Shown here piece by piece: positions 6,164 to 13,407 of a stretch of 32,401 bases of DNA. A model generated the notes under the pieces. It was not told where the DNA came from, ran no database searches, and worked only from the letters and a program-made list of their open reading frames with translations. The position numbers and the translations under genes are program-made. The first letter of the stretch is position 1; each line of letters opens with the position of its first letter. This DNA is from a virus: positions 1 to 32,401 of IMG/VR virus record IMGVR_UViG_3300042731_001703; one strand, given 5' to 3'.

Positions 6164-6194
6164 CCCTCATCGATATATCGGTGGGGGTTTTTTT
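6164..6194 (+). terminator. Intrinsic terminator closing unit 2
   Basis: CCCTCATCGATA (6164-6175) pairs along all 12 positions with TATCGGTGGGGG (6176-6187), two of them G-U pairs, followed by seven T. The central bases would form the loop. From GGTGGGGG onward it is identical to the terminator at 5224-5249 through ATGCCC. Confidence 0.9.
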
Positions 6195-6474
<280 letters not shown>

Positions 6475-6560
6475 CAAAACCTCAACCAACACTTTAACTA
6501 GAGAGCGTTAAAAGCCTGGTATTTAGGTGTTTTAGGCAACCCTAACTATATGTTTAGTGA

Positions 6561-6654
6561 TGTACCAATATGGTACACATATATATATAGAGAGAGAGTG
6601 GGAGGATATTTTTATCCCAAGTGTTGCATATTAAATATATCCTACTTACATTTA
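6561..6654 (+). promoter_or_regulatory. Palindrome, hairpin and promoter candidate ahead of the replication block
   Basis: TGTACC-AATAT-GGTACA (6561-6577) is a perfect inverted repeat closely related to the GTACC-AATC-GGTAC of leader 1. GGATA-TTTT-TATCC (6604-6617) can form a second hairpin. TTG (6624-6626), 20 bases, then TACATTTA (6647-6654) differs from the Bacteroidota promoter consensus at one position and lies 25 bases before the ATG at 6680. The first repeat could be an operator shared with leader 1. Confidence 0.5.
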
Positions 6655-6679
6655 CCTCACTAACTAAAATTTATTTGTC

Positions 6680-7447
6680 ATGTGTAATTCAAACCAGCCG
6701 ATACCAGTCGGCACAGTTGTCAAGTTCAAGATTTGGGACACCGAGAAAGATGGTCAAGGGATCGGGGTGATTCTAGAAAACCAACCTAGATTAGGTTACG
6801 AAACAAAGTACCGAGTTCACTTTAAAAGGTTCCCGGAACTAGTATACCAAAAGGGCGACCCTACCGAACTCACCATTTCTCAAAGCGATATTAAGGAAGT
6901 CCTAGAGACAGGAGCTCGCCTTTGTAGTGTAACGCACAAGCCCATGAGTGATGGCTACGTTTGGGATGGTGGTGTCCACTATTGTTGTGATGATGAAGAC
7001 ATCATGATTAGAGAGATAACGGAAGACCTAAATGTTCAAGACTCTTTTTGGAGCGAAGCGGATAAGGAACGCATCCTAGGTGCTGAAAATATCATTCACG
7101 AATACTTTGAAGTATGTGAAGAGAACGACCTTGAATTCTACTACACGGAATGGGATTTAGAAGAGTCCGTTCGTGAAGGTCAAGGATGGTTCTTGATGAA
7201 TGATGAAGCCGATGATAGAGATATCTTCGGAGTGTTTGATAGAGGACTTTTAGAAAAAGCCTTTGAGGAAATTGATGATGGGTCTGATCCTATGGGCTAC
7301 GATGATATGCTTACCTCGGAGCGCATGGAGGCAATCTCCGACACCGAGGGGGCGGAAGATATCGAGTGTGAAGGGTGCGGTCACATCAATACCCACGATA
7401 CTGAAGAGTTTGGATTTTGTGTAATGTGTTTAGAGCATATAGTATGA
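6680..7447 (+). CDS. Acidic zinc-binding protein, first gene of the replication block
   Basis: This 255-residue, very acidic protein has three visible parts. Residues 8-75 form a small beta-rich domain (VGTVVKFKIWD..., ...RVHFKRFPELVY). Residues about 84-110 read C-x-V-T-H-KPMSDGYVWDGGVHYCCDDE, a pattern I know from phage proteins with a 'CDITG..M..GY' module. The C-terminus has a rubredoxin-like zinc knuckle, CEGCGHINTHDTEEFGFCVMC. No catalytic site is recognised. A zinc-stabilised scaffold or DNA mimic are possibilities from composition only. The start is preceded by TTTATTTGTC and a promoter candidate; the next gene overlaps its stop (ATGA). Confidence 0.68.
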   Translation: MCNSNQPIPVGTVVKFKIWDTEKDGQGIGVILENQPRLGYETKYRVHFKRFPELVYQKGDPTELTISQSDIKEVLETGARLCSVTHKPMSDGYVWDGGVHYCCDDEDIMIREITEDLNVQDSFWSEADKERILGAENIIHEYFEVCEENDLEFYYTEWDLEESVREGQGWFLMNDEADDRDIFGVFDRGLLEKAFEEIDDGSDPMGYDDMLTSERMEAISDTEGAEDIECEGCGHINTHDTEEFGFCVMCLEHIV

Positions 7448-7653
7448 GTAGAGAGTATAGAGAAATAAGAACCGCTCACGCACATGTAGAAGCGGTCGTA
7501 AAGATTAAGGTGAAGGGTCGTGTTGACCTAGACCTTTTTGAAGCCGAGGAATTCCTCATTGATATGATGAGCATCGGCGAGTTTGAAGTATTGGAATACG
7601 GCGATGAGTTCGTTGAATTAACGGACGAGGATGTCGAAATTGATGAGTTTTGA
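7444..7653 (+). CDS. Small acidic unknown protein
   Basis: This 69-residue protein starts MSREYREIRTAHAHVEAVVK. A beta-rich first half (VEAVVKIKVKGRVDLDLFEAEEFL) is followed by an acidic tail ending EDVEIDEF. The ATG at 7444 overlaps the stop of the gene before in the ATGA style, which is why I prefer it to an upstream in-frame ATG at 7417. No family is recognised. It belongs to a chain of tightly overlapping small early genes. Confidence 0.62.
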   Translation: MSREYREIRTAHAHVEAVVKIKVKGRVDLDLFEAEEFLIDMMSIGEFEVLEYGDEFVELTDEDVEIDEF

Positions 7654-7813
7654 TATGACTGATCAAGAGCGTAAGGAATTGGAACAAGCGTTAGCCTATT
7701 TGGATGATGCTTGTTTCATGTTTTCCATGAGAGAGAATGCCCTTTACATCGATAAGATGAAAGCGGTGAAGCAAGTATTAATTAACTTAAAAGAGAGAGC
7801 GTATGGCGAGTAA
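7643..7813 (+). CDS. Small helical unknown protein
   Basis: This protein of about 56 residues (MSFDMTDQERKELEQALAYL...) is charged and helical. Starts at 7631, 7643 and 7655 are all possible. 7643 overlaps the preceding gene by 11 bases and 7655 lies just after its stop. It ends RAYGE and overlaps the start of the next gene by 11 bases. No function is recognised. Confidence 0.58.
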   Translation: MSFDMTDQERKELEQALAYLDDACFMFSMRENALYIDKMKAVKQVLINLKERAYGE

Positions 7814-8174
7814 AAACCTCACCCAAAAGATTCTTGAGTTTATCAAAACCGAGAAGCCTGAACAACTAATTCAAATACAATCCTATATACGAGCGGTCAA
7901 TGGTTCAGGCGTGACCAAGCTCAAGGGATACTACTCCTCCAACATATCAAGACTGGTGGACAACGGACTGTTAGACAAAAGGTCTCGTGGTGTATACGAG
8001 GTGACTGATCTAGGAGAACTATACATCGAAGATAGAAGAAAGGCTCAAAAGATTATTCGAGGCAATCGTGATTCAATTAGAATTCAAAGAGCCATTCAGA
8101 AGATTGATGAGATAAGAGAAGGTATTCTTCTTGGTGAGTTTCAAGAAGGAGATGAGATAACCATAAAGATGTAG
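7803..8174 (+). CDS. Winged-helix DNA-binding protein
   Basis: Residues 1-80 of this 123-residue protein read as a winged helix. LTQKILEFIKTEKPEQLIQIQSYI is followed by GYYSSNISRLVDNGLLDKR (recognition-helix region) and GVYEVTDLGELYIED (wing and closing helix). The C-terminal 40 residues are a helical, charged tail. It shares the GYYSSN...GLL...TDLG pattern with the 227-residue protein at 5465-6148, so the two may be related regulators. Operators are not known; palindromes at 4120 and 6561 are candidates by proximity only. Confidence 0.65.
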   Translation: MASKNLTQKILEFIKTEKPEQLIQIQSYIRAVNGSGVTKLKGYYSSNISRLVDNGLLDKRSRGVYEVTDLGELYIEDRRKAQKIIRGNRDSIRIQRAIQKIDEIREGILLGEFQEGDEITIKM

Positions 8175-8176
8175 TC

Positions 8177-8338
8177 ATGGATTTAAACGAGATCAATAGA
8201 CATCGTGAGAAGGTCGAAAAGGAACTTCACGCTAAACTAGTGAGAGCCGGGGATGAACAACTAAACTATTTGGTTTATAGTCTATCGGCTATCTCTAGGG
8301 AACTACAAAGACTTGCACAAGAGTCTGGATTAAAGTAA
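8177..8338 (+). CDS. 53-residue unknown helical protein
   Basis: ATG at 8177 lies two bases after the preceding stop and opens 53 codons to TAA at 8336-8338. The product (MDLNEINRHREKVEKELHAK...) is charged and helical, with a likely coiled coil over most of its length. Gene-like codon usage, the tight fit between neighbours and the absence of any other frame here support it. No function is recognised. Confidence 0.6.
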   Translation: MDLNEINRHREKVEKELHAKLVRAGDEQLNYLVYSLSAISRELQRLAQESGLK

Positions 8339-8365
8339 ATTGCATAATAATTAAATTTAATAACT

Positions 8366-8896
8366 ATGGTAAAGCACCAATTCAAAACCACGAACATTCG
8401 TGGTAAGGAGTATGTTGAAGTAAATCAGCGTATCCTTTATTTCCGCACCGCTCAAGAGTACAAAGGGTGGGCATTAGAAACCGAGATGGTTCACTTGGAC
8501 AACGATTCTTGTGTGATCAGAGCGGTTATCCGAAACGAGAACGGAGAGGCAGTCGCCACAGGCTTCGCTCAAGAAGACCGAACAAGTTCTCATATCAACA
8601 AGACTTCTTATGTAGAAAACTGCGAGACCTCGGCATGGGGTCGTGCCTTGGCTAACCTAGGCATCGGTATTGAGTCCTCTATTGCATCGAGTAATGAGGT
8701 GTCAATGGCTATTGCAAAACAAGAGAAATCCCCTAATAGTGAGAGCGCAACTCCAAAAAAGAATGTCTTCAAGGATGCCGTTGAGTACATCAAGAAATCT
8801 AAAGACAAGAGCGGAGCGTACGATCGGGTAATTGGTAAGTACGGAGAACAGTTTACTGAAAAGCAGGTTCAAGCCCTACAAAAATTCGTAGGCTAA
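8366..8896 (+). CDS. Putative single-strand DNA annealing (ERF/Rad52-like) protein
   Basis: This 176-residue protein has a beta-rich first half (YVEVNQRILYFR..., DSCVIRAVIRNENGEAVATGFAQED). The motif YVENCETSAWGRALANLGIG (about 81-100) follows, then IASSNEVSMAI. The 'ETSA.GRAL..LGIG' block is typical of phage recombination mediators and annealing proteins that I associate with the ERF/Rad52-like group. The last 60 residues are Lys-rich and probably flexible. The next gene is a RecE-like exonuclease and the one after an SSB-like protein, which is the classic recombination module. The family label is less certain than the role. Confidence 0.6.
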   Translation: MVKHQFKTTNIRGKEYVEVNQRILYFRTAQEYKGWALETEMVHLDNDSCVIRAVIRNENGEAVATGFAQEDRTSSHINKTSYVENCETSAWGRALANLGIGIESSIASSNEVSMAIAKQEKSPNSESATPKKNVFKDAVEYIKKSKDKSGAYDRVIGKYGEQFTEKQVQALQKFVG

Positions 8897-9663
8897 TGGA
8901 GTTCGCTAATCAACTAGTAGATAAAGTGGGGAAGGAATACCTTTCCTACTCATCAATAAAGTATGCCCTACAAGACATGCGCCTATGGGAGATGTATATG
9001 GCGGGTCAACTTAAGAAAGAGTCTCAAGCACTTTCTTTTGGATCAGTGTACGATTGTCTTTTGTTCGAGCCTGAAAAGTACGAGGAGCGGTTCGCTACTT
9101 TTGATGACCATGAAATCGTAGCCGAGATCGGAGGAGCCAAGCCACGCACTACCCTAAAGTATAAGAAGTGGAAGAAGGATATGGAGACTTTTGCCGATAC
9201 CAACAACTTACAACTCGTAAGTGAAGAGGACTTTGCTATGGCTATCGATATGATAAATAGGTTGGATGAGACTGGTCTCAAGGACTCGTATCTTACGGGT
9301 GAGGTACAAGTTGAATTCAACTCTTTTATTGGTGAGATACCTGTTCGTGGTTTCTTGGATGTAAAGGGTGATGGATTCATAACGGATAGTAAAAGTTGTA
9401 GATCAGTCAAGAGCTTTGGTCGAGACATATTCTCTTTTGGCTACGACATCCAAGCCTACATCTACACCTCGGTGTTTCCTGGTAATGATTACTATTGGGT
9501 TGCACAAGAGAAAAGTTATCCATATCTTCCAGCGTTAGTTAAGGCAACGCCTGAAACTATAGAGAGAGGAAAAGGTAAGTTCGAACTTGCTATCAATAGA
9601 ATTATGAGTTACCTTGATAGTGATGTTTCAACCGAAACTTTCTATGCAGAATTTGAAGTTTAA
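8896..9663 (+). CDS. RecE/RecB-type PD-(D/E)XK exonuclease
   Basis: This 255-residue protein begins with the typical YLSYSSIKYALQDMRLWEMY segment and a FGSVYDCLLFEPEKYEERF region seen in phage PDDEXK exonucleases (DUF3799/RecE type). The catalytic core is FLDVKGDGFITDSKS (about 152-167), giving the D...DxK metal site. The RecB-family helix motif QxxxY is in YDIQAYIY. Such enzymes resect double-stranded ends to give 3' tails for the annealing protein encoded just upstream. Its ATG overlaps the upstream stop by one base (TAATG), so the pair is probably co-translated. The assignment is firm at family level. Confidence 0.78.
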   Translation: MEFANQLVDKVGKEYLSYSSIKYALQDMRLWEMYMAGQLKKESQALSFGSVYDCLLFEPEKYEERFATFDDHEIVAEIGGAKPRTTLKYKKWKKDMETFADTNNLQLVSEEDFAMAIDMINRLDETGLKDSYLTGEVQVEFNSFIGEIPVRGFLDVKGDGFITDSKSCRSVKSFGRDIFSFGYDIQAYIYTSVFPGNDYYWVAQEKSYPYLPALVKATPETIERGKGKFELAINRIMSYLDSDVSTETFYAEFEV

Positions 9664-9680
9664 TTTAAATCTATATTGTC

Positions 9681-9959
9681 ATGTCAGAGAAAAAGTATGA
9701 TTCAGACTTGATCGGGTTTGTTGACGAACCCAAGCGTACCGAGAACGGCGACATTCGTTCTTGGCGTATTTCCTTAAGTGCAACCCACCTTGAAGACTTG
9801 CAAAAGTACAAGACCGAGAAGGGTTATGTTTACCTAACACTATTCTTTAGTCGTGCGGGTAAGCCAATGGCTAGTGTATACAATCCTCATAGCGAGGCTA
9901 CAAAAGAGTATACTAGCAACAACAAAAAAGAAGCGGTGGCGGATGACCTACCATTCTGA
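9681..9959 (+). CDS. Putative single-stranded DNA-binding protein
   Basis: This 92-residue protein has a compact beta-rich body (IRSWRISLSATHL..., GYVYLTLFFSRAGKPMASVYNP). A polar linker leads to the acidic tip ADDLPF. That tip closely copies the C-terminal tail of bacterial SSB (DDDIPF), which binds RecQ, PriA, RecO and other partners. It is shorter than the bacterial protein (about 170 residues) and I cannot align the OB fold by eye, so the call rests on the tail and on its place after the annealing protein and exonuclease. A hairpin resembling a terminator lies 47 bases downstream. Confidence 0.58.
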   Translation: MSEKKYDSDLIGFVDEPKRTENGDIRSWRISLSATHLEDLQKYKTEKGYVYLTLFFSRAGKPMASVYNPHSEATKEYTSNNKKEAVADDLPF

Positions 9960-10293
9960 TCTTAAGGAAAAGATTTTCCTTGTGATTGCTATGAGTTGGG
10001 GGTTGAGGGTCGATGATTCTTCGACCCCCTTTTTTCATACTACCAAGGATGATAAGAAGAACAGTTTTTGGATAGAGATACAAAATCATAGGGATTCGGA
10101 ACTCGATCTTGAGATACCCCAAGCGGATGTAGACTTTGGGATTGTAGTGATACCGAATAAAAGGGGAGACAATCTTATCCTCTTTAAATATCAGGAGTTA
10201 ATGGACTTGCCTGATCACACCTTTGAAACTCTCGCATCCAAGTTAATTTACAAAGAGAGGATTGATATTACCCATGAAGATAAATCAACTTGA
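9943..10293 (+). CDS. Unknown protein whose gene contains a terminator-like hairpin
   Basis: This 116-residue protein starts at ATG 9943 (MTYHSDLKEKIFLV), overlapping the SSB-like gene by 17 bases in another frame; the frame is also open upstream but only inside that gene. From residue 35 on it looks like a normal soluble protein (SFWIEIQNHRD..., DVDFGIVVIPNKRGDNLILF). No family is recognised. A stem with a T-run (10007-10035) lies inside the coding sequence around residues 22-31. Its stop overlaps the start of the methyltransferase gene by 20 bases. Confidence 0.58.
   Translation: MTYHSDLKEKIFLVIAMSWGLRVDDSSTPFFHTTKDDKKNSFWIEIQNHRDSELDLEIPQADVDFGIVVIPNKRGDNLILFKYQELMDLPDHTFETLASKLIYKERIDITHEDKST
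10007..10035 (+). terminator. Terminator-like hairpin inside a coding region
   Basis: GGGTCGA (10007-10013) and TCGACCC (10021-10027) form a seven-pair stem with a seven-base loop, followed by CC and six T. In form this is an intrinsic terminator, located just after the SSB-like gene but within the next ORF. It may be a partial terminator that lowers transcription of the methyltransferase and primase genes; translation through it could suppress it. Confidence 0.55.
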
Positions 10294-11335
10294 CTTGTTT
10301 AGTGGTATCGGTGGCTTCCATAAAGGATTTGAGAAAGCCGGGTACGAAGTGACAAGTTACTTTTCAGAGATAGATAAGTATGCCGTAGCGGTATACCAAC
10401 ACCAATTTAAATCATCAACTTATGTCGGATCAGTTACAGATGTTCGAGGAGAAGACCTCCCACGAATCGACCTCATCACTTTTGGAAGTCCATGCCAGGA
10501 CTTCAGCCTTGCTGGGAAGCGGAAAGGAATGGATGGGGAACGCTCAAGCCTTATACTTGAAGCAATACGGCTTATCAAACAATGCAGACCACGAGTTTTT
10601 ATTTGGGAGAATGTTAAAGGAACTTTCTCCTCAAATGCTGGGGCAGATTTTGCGGGAATCCTCCAAGAGTTTGCCGACCTTGGGATATATGACTGCGAAT
10701 GGAAATTGTGCAATAGCTCGTGGTTTTTACCCCAAAATCGTGAGAGACTGTACCTTGTCGGATATCTTGCAGAAACCCGAAGAGATTGGCGAGGAGTATT
10801 TCCTCTCGGAGAAACAAGTGGAGAGCATGTCGAGGTGGAATGCACAGGAAGACCCGTTAGCAAAACGCTTACGGCAAGAGGTCAAGCCACCCTCCACTCC
10901 GGGATGCAACTCGTAGAAATGGTAACGCCAAAGGTTAGTAACTACGCTCCAAGAGAAATAAGTTTTAAGGACGAGTCCCCAACACTACTCGCTCGTGATT
11001 ACAAAGACCCAAAGGTAGTGAGTTATAGTCGTGATCAGAAGGGAGAGATTGTAAATCGCAGCCTCAAGGACGAAGCCAATACTATTCACGGAAGTACCGG
11101 GAGCGGTGGTAACACTGATCAATACATTAAGTACGGAAAAATCCGTAGGCTTACTCCAATAGAGTGTGAAAGACTTCAAGGATTTCCAGACAACCATACC
11201 CAATACGGAGTCTTTGATGGTGAGGTAAAGGAGATAAGCAAGACACAACGATATAAACAGTGCGGTAATGCGGTGACTGTGGATGTAGTCCAAGCCATTG
11301 CAGAAAAACTTAAACCTTTATTCAATGGAATATAA
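10274..11335 (+). CDS. DNA (cytosine-5) methyltransferase
   Basis: All main C5-methyltransferase motifs are present in 353 residues. Motif I is LDLFSGIGGFHKGF (6-19), which binds AdoMet. Motif IV is GSPCQDFSLAGKRKG with catalytic C74, motif VI is WENVKG, and motif VIII is QNRERLYLVG. Motif IX is RRLTPIECERLQGFPD and motif X is QCGNAVTVDV near the end. The target-recognition part lies between VIII and IX; the recognised sequence cannot be read from it. The role is probably protection of phage DNA from host restriction. No matching restriction gene is seen. The start is ATG 10274, because an upstream TTG at 10262 would only add residues before motif I. Residues 50-214 are also covered by a second open frame. 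Confidence 0.92.
   Translation: MKINQLDLFSGIGGFHKGFEKAGYEVTSYFSEIDKYAVAVYQHQFKSSTYVGSVTDVRGEDLPRIDLITFGSPCQDFSLAGKRKGMDGERSSLILEAIRLIKQCRPRVFIWENVKGTFSSNAGADFAGILQEFADLGIYDCEWKLCNSSWFLPQNRERLYLVGYLAETRRDWRGVFPLGETSGEHVEVECTGRPVSKTLTARGQATLHSGMQLVEMVTPKVSNYAPREISFKDESPTLLARDYKDPKVVSYSRDQKGEIVNRSLKDEANTIHGSTGSGGNTDQYIKYGKIRRLTPIECERLQGFPDNHTQYGVFDGEVKEISKTQRYKQCGNAVTVDVVQAIAEKLKPLFNGI
10422..10916 (+). CDS. 164-codon ORF overprinted in the +1 frame of the methyltransferase
   Basis: ATG 10422 opens 164 codons wholly inside the methyltransferase gene, shifted by one base. The product begins MSDQLQMFEEKTSHESTSSL. Near its end it reads CTLSDILQKPEEIGEEYFLS. From memory, phages encode proteins with 'MSxQLxLFE', 'ARTSA' and 'SLSDILE...YFLS' segments beside or over C5 methyltransferases, so this frame may be a true second protein. 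Caution is needed: conserved methyltransferase motifs in one frame force similar residues in the other, and the antisense strand is also open here for 147 codons. No promoter or ribosome site of its own is visible. Confidence 0.42.
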   Translation: MSDQLQMFEEKTSHESTSSLLEVHARTSALLGSGKEWMGNAQALYLKQYGLSNNADHEFLFGRMLKELSPQMLGQILRESSKSLPTLGYMTANGNCAIARGFYPKIVRDCTLSDILQKPEEIGEEYFLSEKQVESMSRWNAQEDPLAKRLRQEVKPPSTPGCNS

Positions 11336-11675
11336 TTTAGAAGATGTGCCTTCATACTATATAGGGAAGCACAAGAAGATCGAAGCCATGGATGTTGTTC
11401 TAGACTTTCAACACGACAACTATAACCTTGGAACCGCTCTCACATATATCATGAGGGCAGGGAAAAAGGATGGGAATCCAATGAGCCAAGACATCACCAA
11501 GGCAATAGTACACCTGAAGAAAGAATTAAAACACCAACTATCTCTAGAACACAATGAAAGAAGTAACGATATACCAAAACATATACCAGAAGGATCAGCC
11601 ATTCCACAAGGATATTTCAGTAGCACTACAGCGAATACAAGAGGGGAAAAGCAAGGAACTAATCGAGAAGATTAG
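11325..11675 (+). CDS. DUF3310 family protein
   Basis: This 116-residue protein begins MEYNLEDVPSYYIGKHKKIE. The segment YYIGKHKKIEAMDVVLDFQHDNYNLGTALTYIMRAGKK is the DUF3310 signature ('Y......EaiDvi..f....N.G.A.kYi.RaGkK'), followed by DITKAIVHLKKEL. DUF3310 proteins are common in phages and are sometimes labelled nucleotide kinases, but they lack a Walker motif here and the biochemical role is unsettled. The ATG at 11325 overlaps the end of the methyltransferase; the last 122 bases overlap the primase gene in another frame, which is long for this genome. The core domain ends before that overlap. Confidence 0.72.
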   Translation: MEYNLEDVPSYYIGKHKKIEAMDVVLDFQHDNYNLGTALTYIMRAGKKDGNPMSQDITKAIVHLKKELKHQLSLEHNERSNDIPKHIPEGSAIPQGYFSSTTANTRGEKQGTNRED

Positions 11676-13407
11676 GGACACGAAGGATAGCAAGAAAAAG
11701 TCCGAGCTTAAAAACCAACTTCCATGTGTGTTGTGGAGCGGTGTATTTACTATACGAAAAGACAACGGATTGGTAGACCATAGTGGTTTTATATGTTTAG
11801 ACTTTGACCATATTGACATTCAAAAAAACAAGGGAGTTATTGCTACCGATCAGCATGTATATGCATGTTGGGTGTCTCCAAGTGGAGACGGAATCAAAGC
11901 CTTGGTAAGAGTCACTAATCCCGAAAGACATCGTGACCACTTCAATGCACTCGAAAAGTATTTCGATAAAACCTATGGGCTAGAGGTAGACCCAACAGGT
12001 AAGAATGAATCACGAGCTTGTTATGAAAGTTATGACCCGGACCTGATCATCAATACCGATTGCGTGAAGTTTGGTTCGTTCTATAGTGAGGAAGCCCTCA
12101 AAGAAAAGAAGAACGAGAAGCCTGTAGAAAGAAAACCTATAACGGACTATGTAAAGTTCAACCTTGTAGCAACAATGATTGCAAATGCTCTCGATGGCGA
12201 GAAGCATAATGTACTGCTTCGTGCATCACGATTGTGTGGTGGATACATCGCAGCAGGTCGGATGGAAGAGGATGAAGCAATACATGTTCTTGAAAGAGAG
12301 ATTAGCAAAAGAGACATCAATTCAATCGAATCGGCAAGAGAGACCATCCGCACCGGGATTGAATACGGAAAGGGGCTACCCATCAACGAGGTTATAGCCC
12401 TGGAGAAGATGTCCAAGCGCAAGTCTAATGTAGATGACGGCGACTATTCTTTCATCTCTTCGGATAGCGATGACTTCAAATGGATTAACTCTTACGCCGA
12501 AGGAAACATTGAGATCGGGTTATCTCTTGGTGATGATTACCTTGATGAATACTTTAGATACAAGAAAGAGTTTGTAATTCTAAATGGGCATAGTAATGTA
12601 GGGAAGACAACCTTTTGTTTGTTCCTCATGGTGAACAGTAGTATCCACCACGGATGGAAGTGGTGTGTGTATAGTTCCGAGAACACTACGGCTTCGGTTA
12701 AGATGAAGCTCATGGAATTCGCTATCGATAGACCTATCGGTGACATGAGTTATGCACAACGCAAACATGCATACGAGTGGGTCAAAGACCACTTCATTAT
12801 ATATGGTAACCGAGACATGTACTCTTACACCGACATACTTATATTCACCGAGAAGTGTATGAAGCAAGGGAGAGTTGATGCTTTGTTTATTGACCCATAC
12901 AATAGTCTTAAGATTCAAATAGGATCAGAGAACAAGATCGGTATACATGAGTACCACTACGAGGCAGCAAGTGAACTGCTCAACTTTGCAAACAACAATG
13001 AGATTGCGGTATGGTTGAACACTCACGCCGTAACCGAAGCCCAAAGGAGAAAGGATGCTATGGGGTTACCTATCGCTCCTTATGCAGAAGACAGTGAGCA
13101 TGGTGGTAAGTGGGTGAATCGTTGTTCAGGATTCTTGACAATACATAGAAAGGTACAAGCAGAAGACCCTATCACTCGGAGGACTACCGAACTACATGTT
13201 CGAAAGATTCGGGTGACGGAGACGGGGGGTCAGCCCACCCCCCTCTCTTCTCCTATTGAATTCGAAATCAACTCACAAAAAACTGGTTTCTATATTGTGC
13301 AAGGTGCGGAGCGAAGAAGAATGTTTGAACCAATATCACAACAATTCAAGGAATACAAGAAGTATGATGTTCCAAAGATGAATCTTGAAGATGGATTTGC
13401 ATTATGA
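11554..13407 (+). CDS. Primase-helicase (VirE-N/BT4734-like domain fused to RecA-type helicase)
   Basis: This 617-residue replication protein has three parts. Residues 1-185 resemble the VirE-N/BT4734 primase-like domain: ELIEKIRDTKDSKKKSELKNQ, HSGFICLDFDHID (acidic metal-binding residues), then VSPSGDGIKALVRV. Residues about 195-290 form a helical domain like PriCT. From about 310 a DnaB-like helicase core follows, with Walker A GHSNVGKTT (345-353), Walker B LFIDP (near 443), and WLNTHAVTEAQ with GGKWVNRCSGFLTIHR. It should unwind the fork and prime synthesis in one chain, like T7 gp4 but with a different primase type. The BT4734 domain is typical of Bacteroidota elements. The start at 11554 fits the start of the domain. 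Confidence 0.8.
   Translation: MKEVTIYQNIYQKDQPFHKDISVALQRIQEGKSKELIEKIRDTKDSKKKSELKNQLPCVLWSGVFTIRKDNGLVDHSGFICLDFDHIDIQKNKGVIATDQHVYACWVSPSGDGIKALVRVTNPERHRDHFNALEKYFDKTYGLEVDPTGKNESRACYESYDPDLIINTDCVKFGSFYSEEALKEKKNEKPVERKPITDYVKFNLVATMIANALDGEKHNVLLRASRLCGGYIAAGRMEEDEAIHVLEREISKRDINSIESARETIRTGIEYGKGLPINEVIALEKMSKRKSNVDDGDYSFISSDSDDFKWINSYAEGNIEIGLSLGDDYLDEYFRYKKEFVILNGHSNVGKTTFCLFLMVNSSIHHGWKWCVYSSENTTASVKMKLMEFAIDRPIGDMSYAQRKHAYEWVKDHFIIYGNRDMYSYTDILIFTEKCMKQGRVDALFIDPYNSLKIQIGSENKIGIHEYHYEAASELLNFANNNEIAVWLNTHAVTEAQRRKDAMGLPIAPYAEDSEHGGKWVNRCSGFLTIHRKVQAEDPITRRTTELHVRKIRVTETGGQPTPLSSPIEFEINSQKTGFYIVQGAERRRMFEPISQQFKEYKKYDVPKMNLEDGFAL

Noticed and set aside
9853-9942. Upstream extension of the 116-residue gene
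   Set aside because: It would lie entirely inside the SSB-like gene in another frame, with a low-complexity basic sequence; the ATG at 9943 fits the overlap style of this operon.
10420-10863. Antisense 147-codon frame inside the methyltransferase gene
   Set aside because: Its composition is rich in Ser, Arg and Pro, as expected from reverse-strand reading, with no recognisable motif. It is kept only as a caution on the significance of the +1 frame.
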